Assembly (NCBI RefSeq): GCF_043641665.1
Contig: NC_092200.1
Location: 9,555,694-9,619,693 of the forward strand
From: Enoplosus armatus
Taxonomy: Eukaryota > Chordata > Actinopteri > Centrarchiformes > Enoplosidae
Reading direction: 5' to 3'
Length of the DNA stretch: 64,000 bases
Each line of letters opens with the position of its first letter. Position 1 is the stretch's first letter. Below, in pieces: positions 1 through 20,001 of this stretch. The position numbers and the translations under genes were made by a program. The notes beneath the pieces are model-generated. The model saw nothing but the letters and a program-made list of their open reading frames with translations. It searched no databases and had not been told where the DNA came from.

Positions 1-103
1 TGTCTCTCCCTCTCAAGCGCAGCGTCAAAGCGACGTTCTCCACCTCTCTGTAGTGTACGCCGCACAGAGTGGCTGATTGTGTGAAAGCCACACAGACAAT
101 GTT

Positions 104-109
104 TTTATT
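104..109 (-). terminator. Candidate poly(A) signal of the TTMP-like gene
   Basis: AATAAA reads on the minus strand here, about 20 bases past an in-frame stop at 128-130. It could close the transcript whose exons lie at 596-1651. The hexamer is seen; its use is inferred. Confidence 0.35.
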
Positions 110-127
110 GAAGGCCTGCTCTTCCTC

Positions 128-250
128 TCACTCTCGCTGCCTGGGCCTAGCCGGGCTCACAAATGCCGGGCTTGTCCTCAGCCCTGAAAGGGCCCTGTCC
201 CAGGGGGTCTCGGGAGCTCGCACACACACTGTGCCCAGCTCCTGTTTCAG
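128..250 (-). CDS. Possible terminal exon of the TTMP-like gene (low confidence)
   Basis: After a long minus-strand CT-rich tract the first AG lies at 252-251. The phase-0 frame that follows starts LKQELGTV and ends PRQRE-stop at 128-130. The phase would fit the exon that ends at 596, and a poly(A) signal follows closely. The peptide shows no clear family match, and the second half of the SEA-like domain is not found between the two exons. This may therefore be 3' untranslated sequence or chance. Confidence 0.2.
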   Translation of the reverse strand: MKQELGTVCVRAPETPWDRALSGLRTSPAFVSPARPRQRE

Positions 251-595
251 CTTTACATTTAACACCACCAGAGAGAGACAGAGAGAGGGACAGAAAAGAG
301 GAAAGTGGTGTGCAGAAAGGAGAGAGAGAGAGAGAGGAGGACAAAGCCGATCAAGAGAAAAGCAAACGAATAAGAATGCAAAGACAGACAACAAGAGAGG
401 AGAGTGGTAAGTGGAAAAGAAGGCAGCAGTGTTTTGAAAGCGCAGCATAAAAGGCACTAGCAGGCTGCTGCAGTGAACCATATCAAGGTTAGAGCAGCAA
501 CATCAGCTTCAGCCCAGAGCGAGACGGTCGAGCAGCACTCTACAGTGTCATTCAGAGGAAAGGCAGTGACGGACAAGTCCACCGTTTCCACTTAC

Positions 596-1651
596 ATAAT
601 GGTTCAAAGCCTGAGCCTGCAGGCGGAACTGAGGGGAGGTGGAGTCAGTCAGCTCTGAGGTGAAGCTCAGGTTTGGGAACTCCACGCTGCCACCGAGGAA
701 GAACACTGAGGAGGGCGGAGCTGGAGAGGAGGAGGTAGAGATTTGAGACAGGTGCATTTGTGTGACTGTGGGTCAAAATAAACCCATTTTAAGGACACGA
801 GAAGTCTGAGAAATGTCTAAAACACCACAGCAGGTCTGTACTCACATGTTAAGAAGTGGAGAGTCAGTGCAATGGCGGCAGTGAAGGGAAAGAAAGGCAG
901 GAGACCTAACATCCATCTTCTCCAGGAGCCATAGGCTGGAGCTCGCCCCCCCTCCACCTTCTGCTCTGCCTGCTCCTCAGGCTTCGTGGGGGGGCTCAGT
1001 GACTGGGTGGGCTCCTTCAAGTCCCCCTCTCCCTTCCAGAGACAAGGACATGACTCAAATATCATACCAGCTTTTTATGTCTGCGCTCAAGTGGCTTCTA
1101 ATTGTCTGGGTTTTATCTTTATGTGACCAAGGCAGAGGGGCGATAAAGAAAACAGCCTATCTGCCAAAATCAATGAGACATAGATTTTTTTATGGCTGAG
1201 CAGACACTGATTTAGTGAGAGCAACGGTGAGCATCTCTGAGCTGAAAGGATCTCCTTAAACATTTAAGGGGTTGGCAGGATTCCCCGGGGGAGCAGACAA
1301 AGCGTGGCTGGAGGAGTCTGCTTTCCCACGGCCTGGCTCTGCGGTGTCAGCACTCAATCAAGTGTCTCACCCCGACGTGGACATTCATGAGAAAGAGACC
1401 AACACACCCCCAGAGACGGATTTTACACTTAAGATGAAGCACGGCTAAGTCGGCTTGAGAAGTTCTGATTCTTATGCATCCAAAAAAGTCCCCAAAGTTA
1501 AATAAACAGTGATTTAGATGATAGAGAGAACATACTGAGATAATAGTTCTTGCAGACAGCAAAGTCCCGTTTGGCACCGTCTTTTAGGCGCAATGAAAAG
1601 AGCTCAGTGGTGTCTTACCTGTGCAGCGGAGCAGCCTGAGTGTCCATGCCC
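596..1651 (-). CDS. Single-pass membrane protein with SEA-like segment, TTMP/C3orf52-like, partial
   Basis: Three minus-strand pieces can be supported. A start exon at 1651-1623 begins MDTQAAPLH and ends at a GTAAGA donor. An exon at about 1032-846 encodes an acidic, proline-rich stretch followed by a hydrophobic helix (LLPFFPFTAAIALTLHFLT). An exon at 720-596 encodes FFLGGSVEFPNLSFTSEL, which looks like the opening strand and helix of a SEA domain. The last two join in phase across good GTGAGT and CTCTCCAG borders. The start exon ends in phase 2 and the membrane exon starts in phase 0, so an exon between them, or another acceptor, is missing from the model. Human C3orf52 (TPA-induced transmembrane protein) is also a short membrane protein next to TMPRSS7. 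The identification rests on that position plus topology, not on clear sequence identity. Confidence 0.5.
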
Positions 1652-2340
1652 GGAGACGCAGTACACTTCGCAAGTTTTGCTTTTGGGGAGAGTCCTCATA
1701 GCACTGTCCCGTTCAGCTCCGGAGAGGCGATATGCAACAATACCTCAGGCATAGAAACGATGGAGAGAGAGGAAACCCCCGCTGTCGCTTCCTTTGGAGA
1801 AAAAAAAAGGCGCAGAAATCCGACCTGAGCGGCTCGGATGCGGCGGGGCATTCACCGCCTCCCGTTCACCTGAACTGTGCGGCAGGTGTCACACGGAGCC
1901 CCAGAATGCAGCGCGGGGGACAATGAGCCCACTATGAAAGGGTCCGATCCGCACAACCATCCGCGCGACAGATATTGTGGGCAAACTTTCCTAGCTGTGT
2001 ATGCGCGAGTAAAGCTAGGAGGGACAAAAGGGGTGCTTGAGGGGAAACGTGTGCGAGGTATTACAATTGGAGCTTGGTTGCTGCGCCCTTGGGTGCAAGA
2101 CGGAAAACCTGCAATTACAAAACCGGCACCAAACTTGTCCATTGGGAGGCTGTAACAGGACATAACATGAGCGTACAGTCTCAGACTTGGAAGGAGGAAC
2201 GCAGCAAAGATATCTTAAGAGAATTAAAGTCTTTCCAGGCAATTTATTTTCTGTTTGCTTTGGTGTCACACATTACTACCTTGTAATATCAGTAAAAGGC
2301 AGATATTGAAATGAAACACTCAGTACATAATGTTCATGTA
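1652..2340. other. Intergenic: upstream region of TTMP-like gene and downstream end of tmprss7
   Basis: This stretch is relatively rich in CG dinucleotides just upstream of the start codon at 1651 and probably contains the promoter of that minus-strand gene. No further coding exon is seen before the tmprss7 poly(A) signal. Confidence 0.4.
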
Positions 2341-2352
2341 TCTGATGATGCT

Positions 2353-2358
2353 TTTATT
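2353..2358 (-). terminator. tmprss7: Poly(A) signal of tmprss7
   Basis: AATAAA on the minus strand, about 62 bases beyond the tmprss7 stop codon at 2422-2420. No competing AATAAA lies nearer the stop. Confidence 0.6.
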
Positions 2359-2419
2359 ATTTGGTGTGAGCGACAGAATATTTAAACATCTGCTGGCAGT
2401 GGATGAATAAGATATCATG

Positions 2420-10061
<7,642 letters not shown>

Positions 10062-10474
10062 GACACAGGCATCCCTTCAAGCCTCTATCATCTAATTCCT
10101 GATTTCTGGTTTTGAAGATCCATTCTCTTTTCCTCCAGAGCAAAAACTGCCTTTAAAAAACAGCAGCAGACACACAAAACTGTGTAGAGCCACACGACAC
10201 ACTGTTTGGATGCACAGTCGACAGGTGTGTGAAACCAGATCCTTCAGCACAGGAGAAACGGGGAGCTTGCTGATGCCAACGTACCTCCTCCAGTCCTATG
10301 GCTAATGTTTCATTCATTAACTTCTGTCAAATTCACATGAACTCATCTTAAAAACAGCCATAAAGTTTACTGTATTTGCTTGGCAATAAAAATAAACAAA
10401 CAACTGCTTAGCTGCATGAGCAAACAACTATTTTAAAGTGACAGCATTCTCGTTAAGTATGTTTGTACAAGAGT

Positions 10475-10480
10475 TTTATT
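10475..10480 (-). terminator. spata13: Candidate poly(A) signal of spata13
   Basis: AATAAA on the minus strand about 500 bases past the spata13 stop codon. The stretch 10481-10973 would then be 3' untranslated sequence. From here to 10062 would be the spacer before tmprss7, including its promoter. Confidence 0.45.
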
Positions 10481-10973
10481 TACAGTGTTAACAAGGAAGG
10501 TGAATGTGTCAGTTAATTTATCCTCTGGCTGTTTTGTGCTCAGAGTTGACAGACTTGCAGCAAAAAAAGGGTCCAGCCTTTGTGACATAAACTAAAACCA
10601 TGTTTGTCAGTGTAAAAGTGGAATATACATTGTTATCATAATTAACATTAAAACATCTTTCAGATGGAACTAATAAGACAAAAGGGGTGGGAGTCTCTTG
10701 AGTGAGCAGCATCTTTAAACACACCAACAAAATGGACAGAGTCAGTATTTTAACACTTTAGTCATGCCCCTTCCAAAATGTAGGCACTGAACTTCAACAT
10801 GCAACAACAGACACATTTAGAAAGACACATGAGGCACAAAAACAGAACTTGACAGTACATTCACAGGCAGAAAAATACAGGAAAAAAATAAAGTGTTCTT
10901 TGAGTCTTCAGGACGGTTTGGGTGTGCTCTGAACATGCACAGGGAGAAAAAAAAAAGATGAGGCAGCAAAGCC

Positions 10974-13900
10974 TCATTTCCTGAAAAAGGCGTTGCGGGT
11001 GATGCTGTACAACAGGTGATAAGGCTTTCGTTTTGGGGGCTCGGCCAGTGAAAAGACCTGCTGCTGAGGCACGCTGGTTGGAATGGTGATGTGACGCTGG
11101 TGAAGTGGGTGAAGGTTTTGGTGGTGTGGTGGGACAGAACCAGAGTAACCAATGGCTAAAAGGTGAACAGGCAAAACAAAAAACACAAATGAAAATCATA
11201 AGGAGATACGTAAAAGATAAGTAAGATAAAAATTGGATAAAATTGAAATGGAGAGTGGCCTAACAGCATGAAGAAAAAAAAAAGTCCTTACTTTTGTTCT
11301 TCCCCTGTTTGGCTCTTCTGGCATTAACAATGGCCTGTTTTCTTTGCTCCTCACTGATCTCCATTCCTGCCAAGAAACCCACACAAATACACCTTCGGCT
11401 CAAAATATTTATGACCACTCCCAACTTCCACCAATCTCTGTCCACCTTTTATTTGACATCTAACCACAGTAGCTGCTTTGCGTCATGAATGAAAGGAATT
11501 CAGCACGACTCACCCATCTCTTGATCTTCCTTGACTCTGTGTCTCTCCTTGGCAAAGGCCTGTAACCACCTCTGCTTGTCCTGGGCCTTCCTGCAGCACA
11601 GCACACACATGAACTCCAGGGTGGAGGCGTTGCGCAGGCGCAGAGCGTTCCTCAGGGTCAAGCCCAGGTCTAGGTCCCGACCGTCGGGCACGTCCACCAC
11701 CTCGGTCTGGTCCATATCCAGCCGTCCACGGTAGTGGAGCAGGTCTCTGCGCAGGACGTCTTTTTTACAGAAGACCAACTGGTGGTCAAACAGGAAGAAG
11801 CTGCGCTGTTGCATTTTGCCTTGTCGGACAACTCGAGTCAGCTCACCAGAGTGGATCAGCTCTGAGCTGCGCTCCAGCACATCCGATCCCTGCAGCAATA
11901 AGTTAACAAAGATACAAAAGATTTGCAGAACATATTTAATATTCTTTATGTAAGATTGACAAAACAGGCTACTTCTAACCACAGTAAAAATGTAAAGAAT
12001 ATTGAGCAGTCATCATCACCTCCCAGTGAAGAATGGCCACCTGCCAGTGAGCGATAGTGTCGACACTCTCCAGCCGTCTCTTCCTCTCATTTATCAGACT
12101 GGCCACATTCTTCATAGCCTCATACGCTTTGCCCACTCCGCTGTAGTCACTGCAATACATCAGCAAATGAACACAGAGCATAGGCTCCACCTTAGACATA
12201 AAATTGATAGAAAGATCATTTCCATTTACAGTAACACACTGGTTCAATCTCAATCATGGAAAAGCAATCAATAATCAAAGTAATCAAACCACTGGGACCT
12301 CCATGGATTCTTTAAGGTGAAATGTTTCTGAACATTATGCAGATAACTGTAAGTCCAGCTGAGCTAATGAATAAATCGACCATTGATGTTATCTAACTGG
12401 TTAATATCAGCTGATGGTAGGCTATATACTAATTGTAAGGATACATGTAGCTTCTTGCTTATAGCTTTCATTGTACAGCCAATGTTAAGTAATGCTACAG
12501 AGAAAACAGCTTCATTGAGTCAAGGAATCTTCATTATGTGATTATAGTGATATAAAGACGCTCAAAATGTACAACTACCATTAGTCGTAAAAGAGTAGTA
12601 CGAGTGGTTAAATTATGAATTTCTGGAGGAGTACCTGTGGTCTTTGGGGGTGTACTTAAGCAGTTCTCCCAGCTGAAGGGGGTATTTACAGATCTTCTGA
12701 ACGGGTGTGAGCAAAAAACCCGCAATGGAAATGTCGATCATCTGCTGGAGGAGTCGGCAGGCCTCAAAGAAATGCTTATATTTGCCCAACTTCATGAGGC
12801 GCTGCAGCTCAGCACAGGCTGCTGGATGAGTGTTACAGTAGTCTGAGTAGATAGAGAAGCCCTCTCCCTTTGGAAAACAGAGAAACATTCAATGAAAATT
12901 CTGAGCTACTGCATCAATAAATGTGTTACACAGTGATTAAGTGAATTGGGAAGACTGTGTGTGAGGCCACTACCTGCAAGAGAAAACAAGAGCCTATTTC
13001 ACTGAGATGCGGTTGGTCTTTGTTGTACTTCTTCTCCAGGTCTCTGAGAAACTGCCTCTGAAACCTGTAGATGTCCTCTATGTTGCTGAAGATGGTCTTC
13101 AACTGCAGCTCAGTGAACATGTCTGGGTGTTTACGGCACTGACGGATGTAACCCTGAAAGTTACACAAAACCAGTATGTTGACTACACCGACAGAAGGTA
13201 TGAAAACAGTTCAAATACTGGTCAACAGGAGGTGCTGAACTATTAAGTAATTTCTGAAATACAAATGTAGCTTATTCTAAATATTTTTCAACAAAAAGTT
13301 GACATTTATTAGAATGTAGAACTGCTTAAGAACTAAATAAAGGACAAACGTGACAGAAGCAGCAGCCTCAGACTTGGATGTTGATTTCCGTACCTCACAG
13401 ATGTCTTTTAGGTGCTTGATGTAGATTCGTTCAGTGTTCATGATTTCCTGAACCACATTGGTTCTCATCTGCTCCTTGTGCTGAGCGCTGTGTGTATCCC
13501 TGGGAGTTGGATCTTCCTGGTCCGCTACACTCTCCACACTTTCAGCACTCGAGTCCTCCTGGTTCACTCGCACCTGAAACACATCCACCACACACACAAT
13601 GGGACCTCCTGAGCAGCATTCAAATCTTCTCTTTGCTAAAAGCTTGGAAAAGGATTACTTTTCCAAAACATATTCAGGTCAATTATTTATTTTTTTCTCC
13701 AGTCAACCACAATATCAAACAAGGAAAACAAATATGGTTCATGACAAATTTCTGTGACCTAATTAAATAAAATTAGCTCATAAGCGAAATTAACACAATT
13801 ACAAAAAGGGAAGAACAATAACCACTTAAACTACAAAAGACTCAGATCTACTCCATCACTATGGTTACAACATGTGCAAGTTTAACCAGCTCCTGCTCAG

Positions 13901-16900
13901 CAACATTGATTCAGCTACAAGCAATTACACAGCAGACGCGCATCTGCCAATCAACTAAGCTCACCATGGTTACCACAGGCTGCCTAATTAAGACTCAACT
14001 GTCAGTCAGCTCTGGTCACCACAGAAACCACCTGAGGTTTGAACCCTTCCTCACACAGTGTTAAGTGCTGCTGAGGTTTGTTTGGAGCTAAGCCAGTTTG
14101 CAAGTCTTTTCTGTGCTGCTGGAGAGCAAACATGTGTCAGACACATAGGTCAGGAAGTCCACTTACCCTCACAAAGCTGGAAGGGAACCAGGCCTCCCTG
14201 TCAGCCCCCCTGCCCCACCACCAGTCCTTATGCGAGGCCTCCAGGACACGGATAACATCTCCTGCTTTGAAGGCCAGCTCCTGCTCCTCCATGGTCACAT
14301 GGTCCCAGAGAGCCTCAGCATACACCGTGTGGCCAGAGCTTATCCACTGAGCAGCACACACACAAATAAGATAAAGATACAATTACATGCAGGCTAAGCC
14401 CATGTCTAACATGTAAGATTATGTCTAGACTTGTGGACACTGCAGTGGTTGTCTGTTCTGCTGAACTACAGCCAAACATCTTGAAAACACACACACCAAA
14501 AACATTTTCACATGGCTGTTCACGAGGCATGCATGCAATAAGATAAATGTTGCATCATAAATGCGGATTCTTGGAGAAGATGTTTGCGAGTGTTGCAACG
14601 TGACAAGTTACCCCCCTCAGCCTCACCTCATTGAGCACGGAGAGCTCCACCCCTGGCTGGAGGTAGGGCGTGACATCAGTGAGCTCATCAAAGCTGCCCT
14701 CCTCCTCCTCACTCACGCTGTCATCAAGTGTAGCCGAGCACTCAGACACACCGTCTGCAATACATATACAGATGTTAAAAAAACTGTATGGAGCTGAAAA
14801 TTTTTATATTTAAATAATCCAGAAAACAAGCCCCAGATGGAGGCACACCCGCGCCTGGCTGCACACCAACATTTTCCTCCAACACACTTATTGACATTCC
14901 CAGACAGAAACATTTGATCAACAGCAACCCCAGTTCTCACCGCTGAGCACTCTGTGGAGCTTACGCCGCCCAACGCGGTCCAGTCCGATGGGGGTGCTCT
15001 GGGAGAGGGCAGAGGGGCGAAACCTGGCTGACACTGCTCTGTAGGGGGGCACCTGGTGGGAGGGGATGGGCGGCCGCGACAGGGGCTGCAGGGAAGACAA
15101 GAAAACATCCTGGGGTTTAGGAAGAGGGTTACTGACTTTCACCACCTCCCTGATGTGGTCTGCCTGCGACTTCTTAACAGATATCTTTTAAAAATACCAC
15201 TTTGCAATTCAAACACTCTGTAAATAGCTTACGTTTATATTTTGTCTTTTACTTACTTAGAGGGACTCTTCCCATAATCAGGGGCTGCTTTGCATCTTTC
15301 CCTATTTTCCTCCCTCACTTTCTATAACCGTAAGTGATTAGCATTTGTGCTGCATGTTTTGCAGCAAGAAACACAAATTGAGCGGAGACGTAAAAGTGGA
15401 GTCAAAATCAGTTTAAACTGATCTGCTCCCTTTAAAATATCTACATATTTTTCGATGAAAATATGTAAAACAAAAACGATGAGCCTCATATAAACCACCT
15501 CACATGGCTGTCATTGACAGGAAAAATATTATTTTCCTTCCTAATAATGTGGAGGATATACAGTATTTTTTATGCTATTTTAAGTTGGAGTTGAGTTTAA
15601 TCATACTTATTTGGATTCCCCCATTGGCGACTAGATCAGCCTGGAGTTTGATTCAACCCTTGATTAATTAAATTTAAGTATACAACCACATTTCCAGTTT
15701 ATATACAGTAGATGGGAATTCAAAAACTGTGCGCTTCTAGTAGGTTTAAACTGTAACTGTGAAGGCTTACAGAAGGAAGGCGGTCATCCTTCTCCTCAGC
15801 ATCAGGAGAGAACAGATCCACAACTCCTATCGCTGAGACTGGCCGCTGCCTCCTGCCGTGAACGTCTCCGTTCATGCTGCAGCTCTCAGGACTCTCTCCG
15901 TTCCCACATGCGTCATTACCACCGCAGTCTTTACACAATGATGCATTCGCTGTCCTTTCATCAGCATGCAATTCTGCCACTTCCTCAGGAATGGACTGCT
16001 TCCTGGAAATGAGCTGCCCGTAGTCAGAGATGGGCCGAGGTCTCGAGCGGCCACTCCTTCGTCTGGGCTTGACGGAAGACATTTCTGTGGAAGCTGGGGC
16101 TGCATCTGAGGGTGATGTGGGCGATGTGGGTGACTGTGACAGGCATGTTGGAGAGATAGGAGGGGTGCTGCTGGTTGTTGGAGAGACTTCCTCTGTTGAA
16201 AGAAATGCTCCTGGCCCTTGTTGGTCTGATGTCTCCTAGGGATCAGAGGAAAAAGTTCAAAACTCAATAAGGACGATGATATTGACTTTCCCCTGTTCAA
16301 TGACCTGCAATGTACAAATGTAGAACATAATGTCTGCTGGGAAGAACATCTGTTAATCAGAAACAGAGCAAAATGGTACTGCAAGTCATAAAAGTTCCAA
16401 CTAGAAGCAACTGTCTTGGTTGAATCTCAAGCCAGAACCACAAGAATCGGTGTGAAACTATTTCAATGAACTCTATCAGGATTCTCATGAGAAACTTTAT
16501 TATCATGTGAAAGTATTCAAGTTCACACAGTGATTGGCTCCACATATTGAACACAATAAACCCCTAAGCTTATCAAGTTCAAACAATCACTGCAACAGAA
16601 ATTGCACAAATATTCCACAATTAAATGTTATCATACTGTATGTATGTCAGCAGGTATTGTACACTCAACGATCAAATATTGGCTAACGGTTACTCATTTG
16701 GAAATTGTTGTTCTACGTCTGTTAGTCGGCCAGAGATATCAAACCTCACCTCTTGGTTCTCTCGATCTGGGTCCGGTCCGCGGCATATGCACTGGAAAGG
16801 CACACAGTGGACTAGCACCATTGTGACACACACGTAAACACAGACTGGCCTGTGTCCCCAATGCTAAAACCCTCAATTTTTCTTTTGAGGCCAGTAAAAG

Positions 16901-19900
16901 GTACTTGATTTCTAAAGTAAACAAATCAGATTTTTCCCGTTCATCTTCAAAGGCAAAATCCTACTCTGGACAAAAACACATTTCACTGTAACAGTGTGTT
17001 TATGGTCCTGTCTACTTGGTGGTGCTGCTAGCTGTCCCAGGCCCATTGCCCATGGTGCTGGACTTTGATCCACTTGGCTTCAGCTAGAGGGAAGGGGGGA
17101 GACGTGAGGCGGGGGCCGCTGCCTTCCCTCCCACAGCAACAGGACTGTGGAGCAGTTTTGCGCAAGGGTCACTAATCATAAACAAAGCCTAATCATTAAC
17201 TCTGTCTGCTCCTTCAGTGCACCTGGTAGCACAGAACAGCTGGCTTCAGCATGTGACCTTGCAACAGCAGAAGTCAGTATATCAAATACAACTGACAGGA
17301 AAGGGATGGTTACGCCTATGGCATATTTATTTGACACTGAAGGGGACTTTGGACACACACGGAGCTTGTTTTTTTTTAGCATTTGACTGGCAAGTATCAC
17401 ACTGACATGAGCACTTATCTCAGTGTTTTAGATGCTGGATTCAAAGATCACGTCTTAGAGTGAGTCTTCATTTCCTATGACAGGGGTCAATGCCATTGAA
17501 CTGGAAGATTGGCATCCATTAATGATCATGCTGTTCTAGATTATAAAGGAAGACATTAAATCTTTCCTCTGTCTTTCAGTGCTTCCTTCCTCTTTGAAAC
17601 GTTACAGGAAGCCTGCAATCTGATGATTTCCAATCCTGTGTTTCTGAGTCAATGATAAAGGCGCTACTAATGTGTGACAGTGTGAAACACGCTGCAGCCT
17701 TGTTGTCTTTCAGCTGCAGTACATTTTATCCATCTGTCATCAAACAGTCGAGTTGCATAAAGATAACTCCCTCGCTTGATGTCATCATTATTTAGTTTTA
17801 CACACGTCCTGCATTCTGTCAGTATATCTGCATCTCTTGTGCCAATAAGCACGGGAGAAACAGAACAGGTAAAGCAATACTGACTGCTCACAGGAACATC
17901 GCTATATACAGTATGTGCCAAGACAATCAAACTATGTCACATCAGATCGCGGTCATCTTCACACACAAGACTTTCCAAGTTACTCCCTTACCTCGTTCAG
18001 TAGCATGTTGACCTCAATCTGTTCTTGTTGTTTTGATGGCTCTTTTTGGCTGATTGGAGATGAATCGCTTTCTGCCGCACTTGTTGTGGCTACAGTCAGT
18101 GATTCATAATGAGCAGAGATACCAGGTGCCGTCTCTGGGGGCTCCACAGAAACCGGGCTGATAAGGACCTGGTGCTGCTGTGGGCCGACATCGTATTCAG
18201 GCTGTGGATGAACCAGAGGGGTGTGTCCGACAGACATGACCCGGGCTCTGACGGGTGAGGGCCGGCGCTGTCGCTCACCGGTTGTTAGGCAAGGCACACG
18301 GCGGGAGTAGTCGTCATGGAGACGGCTCAGGGGTGACATGAGAGATGGAGAGGTGGGGCTGGGGGAAGGACTTCGCCTGCGTCGGACAGTCAGGTCAGTC
18401 ACGCTGCCTACTAGCTTTAGCATTGGCGCCTTGGTCTTCACAGGGCTCTTCCCGCGGGTAACAGTGTGACCCTGGAGGTCCACTGAGGAGGCACTGGCTG
18501 TCCTCTGGATGTTTGGTTTCCCGTTTGACATGCTAGTCCTCTGGGGGTCTTCCTGACGAGGAGGAGCTGGAGAAGTGGCTTTGCGTCTGAAAGGTGCCTT
18601 AAATATATGAAGATTTTCAGCGCTTTTGCTCAGTCTGCTCAGCACCCTCACATTTGTGTTCTCATTCATGTTCTCTGTTTGGGCAGTCGCTTTGGATGTC
18701 TGATCTGGTTTCTGACTGTCCGTAGCTTCACATGTGCTTCTTCCTGCTGGTCTCCCATTCCCCATGTCGAGTAAAGAGATGCGTCCTGCTCCGTACGCCC
18801 TCCTGATACTCCTTGAGAATCGTGTGTTGCGTGTGAGACCGTCTCCTTCATCATTTACCTCATCATCATAGTCCTCAATATCTGATCCACATTGGCTTAT
18901 CACTGCCAACTTTTGGCCAGTAAAACTTCCATTAGACACACTGTATTCTTCTGCAAACTGTAAATGATTTGTTGCATCATCCAGACCAGGGTCAATGTTG
19001 GCCACAACAGTGCCATTAGCCATTTCCTGATTCGATGAAGGGCCATGCTCTCCATCGTGGTTGATTGCCCCTCTACTCTGTATACCCTGGAGCACAGATG
19101 AGCGGAGCTTTTTGAAGGAGTCCACAACACCCAGTCCTGAAAGTCCCGACCAGGACTGGGAGCCGCTGTTGCTGTCACCGCCGCTGCCGTGGGTTGAGGT
19201 GGAACTGTCGGTGGTTGGACTGTGAGCAGGGACGAGGCCCTTCCTCGAGTTAGAAAAAAGCTTCATAATTCTTGAGGAGTAAGGCTTTCCCTCAGATTGA
19301 CCTATAACAGGGTTGGACCAAGCGGAGGAGTTGATGCCATTCAATCTGTGTTCGTCAGGACCTGCAGTCATCGGCTGTACTTGGGCACCGCACCCAGACA
19401 GCAGACATGGGACTGCATTTCTGTCAGCCTGACTGTGGAATGGGTATATATCACTGAGGGGTCGGCTTCGGATCAGCGGGTCAGCTTTAGAGTTGTGGAG
19501 GCACGGGAGAGGGTCTTCACTTATGGACAAGACCCTGTCCTTCTGTTCTGCCTGCAAAACCAAACAGAGATTCATTTTAGGGATCTTTGCATGTTGCATT
19601 AGAATAATTAATGGTCCTATTCAATGGGTGCTATGAAGAAATTACATTTGCTGATCAGATAAAAGCAGATTAGACAACTTCAGATAGCTCGAAAAGATAT
19701 GCATCTGTTTTTTGAAATGAACTGAATAATACAGAAATATTTTTACACGAAATTGTTTTAACTGTTGTGTGTTTACAATACAGGCAGATAAACAGAAAGA
19801 TGAGTATCCCTCAGTGTGCACAGGGTTCAGAGGAGCAAAAAACCTTCCACTGAGAAAACTACATGCATTTGTCCTTGGTGCTGTATTACAATGTCTAAGG

Positions 19901-19947
19901 AGAGCTGAGGCCCAGGTTGGGGTGGTGATGTGCTAAGTTCAGCTTTA

Positions 19948-20001
<54 letters not shown>

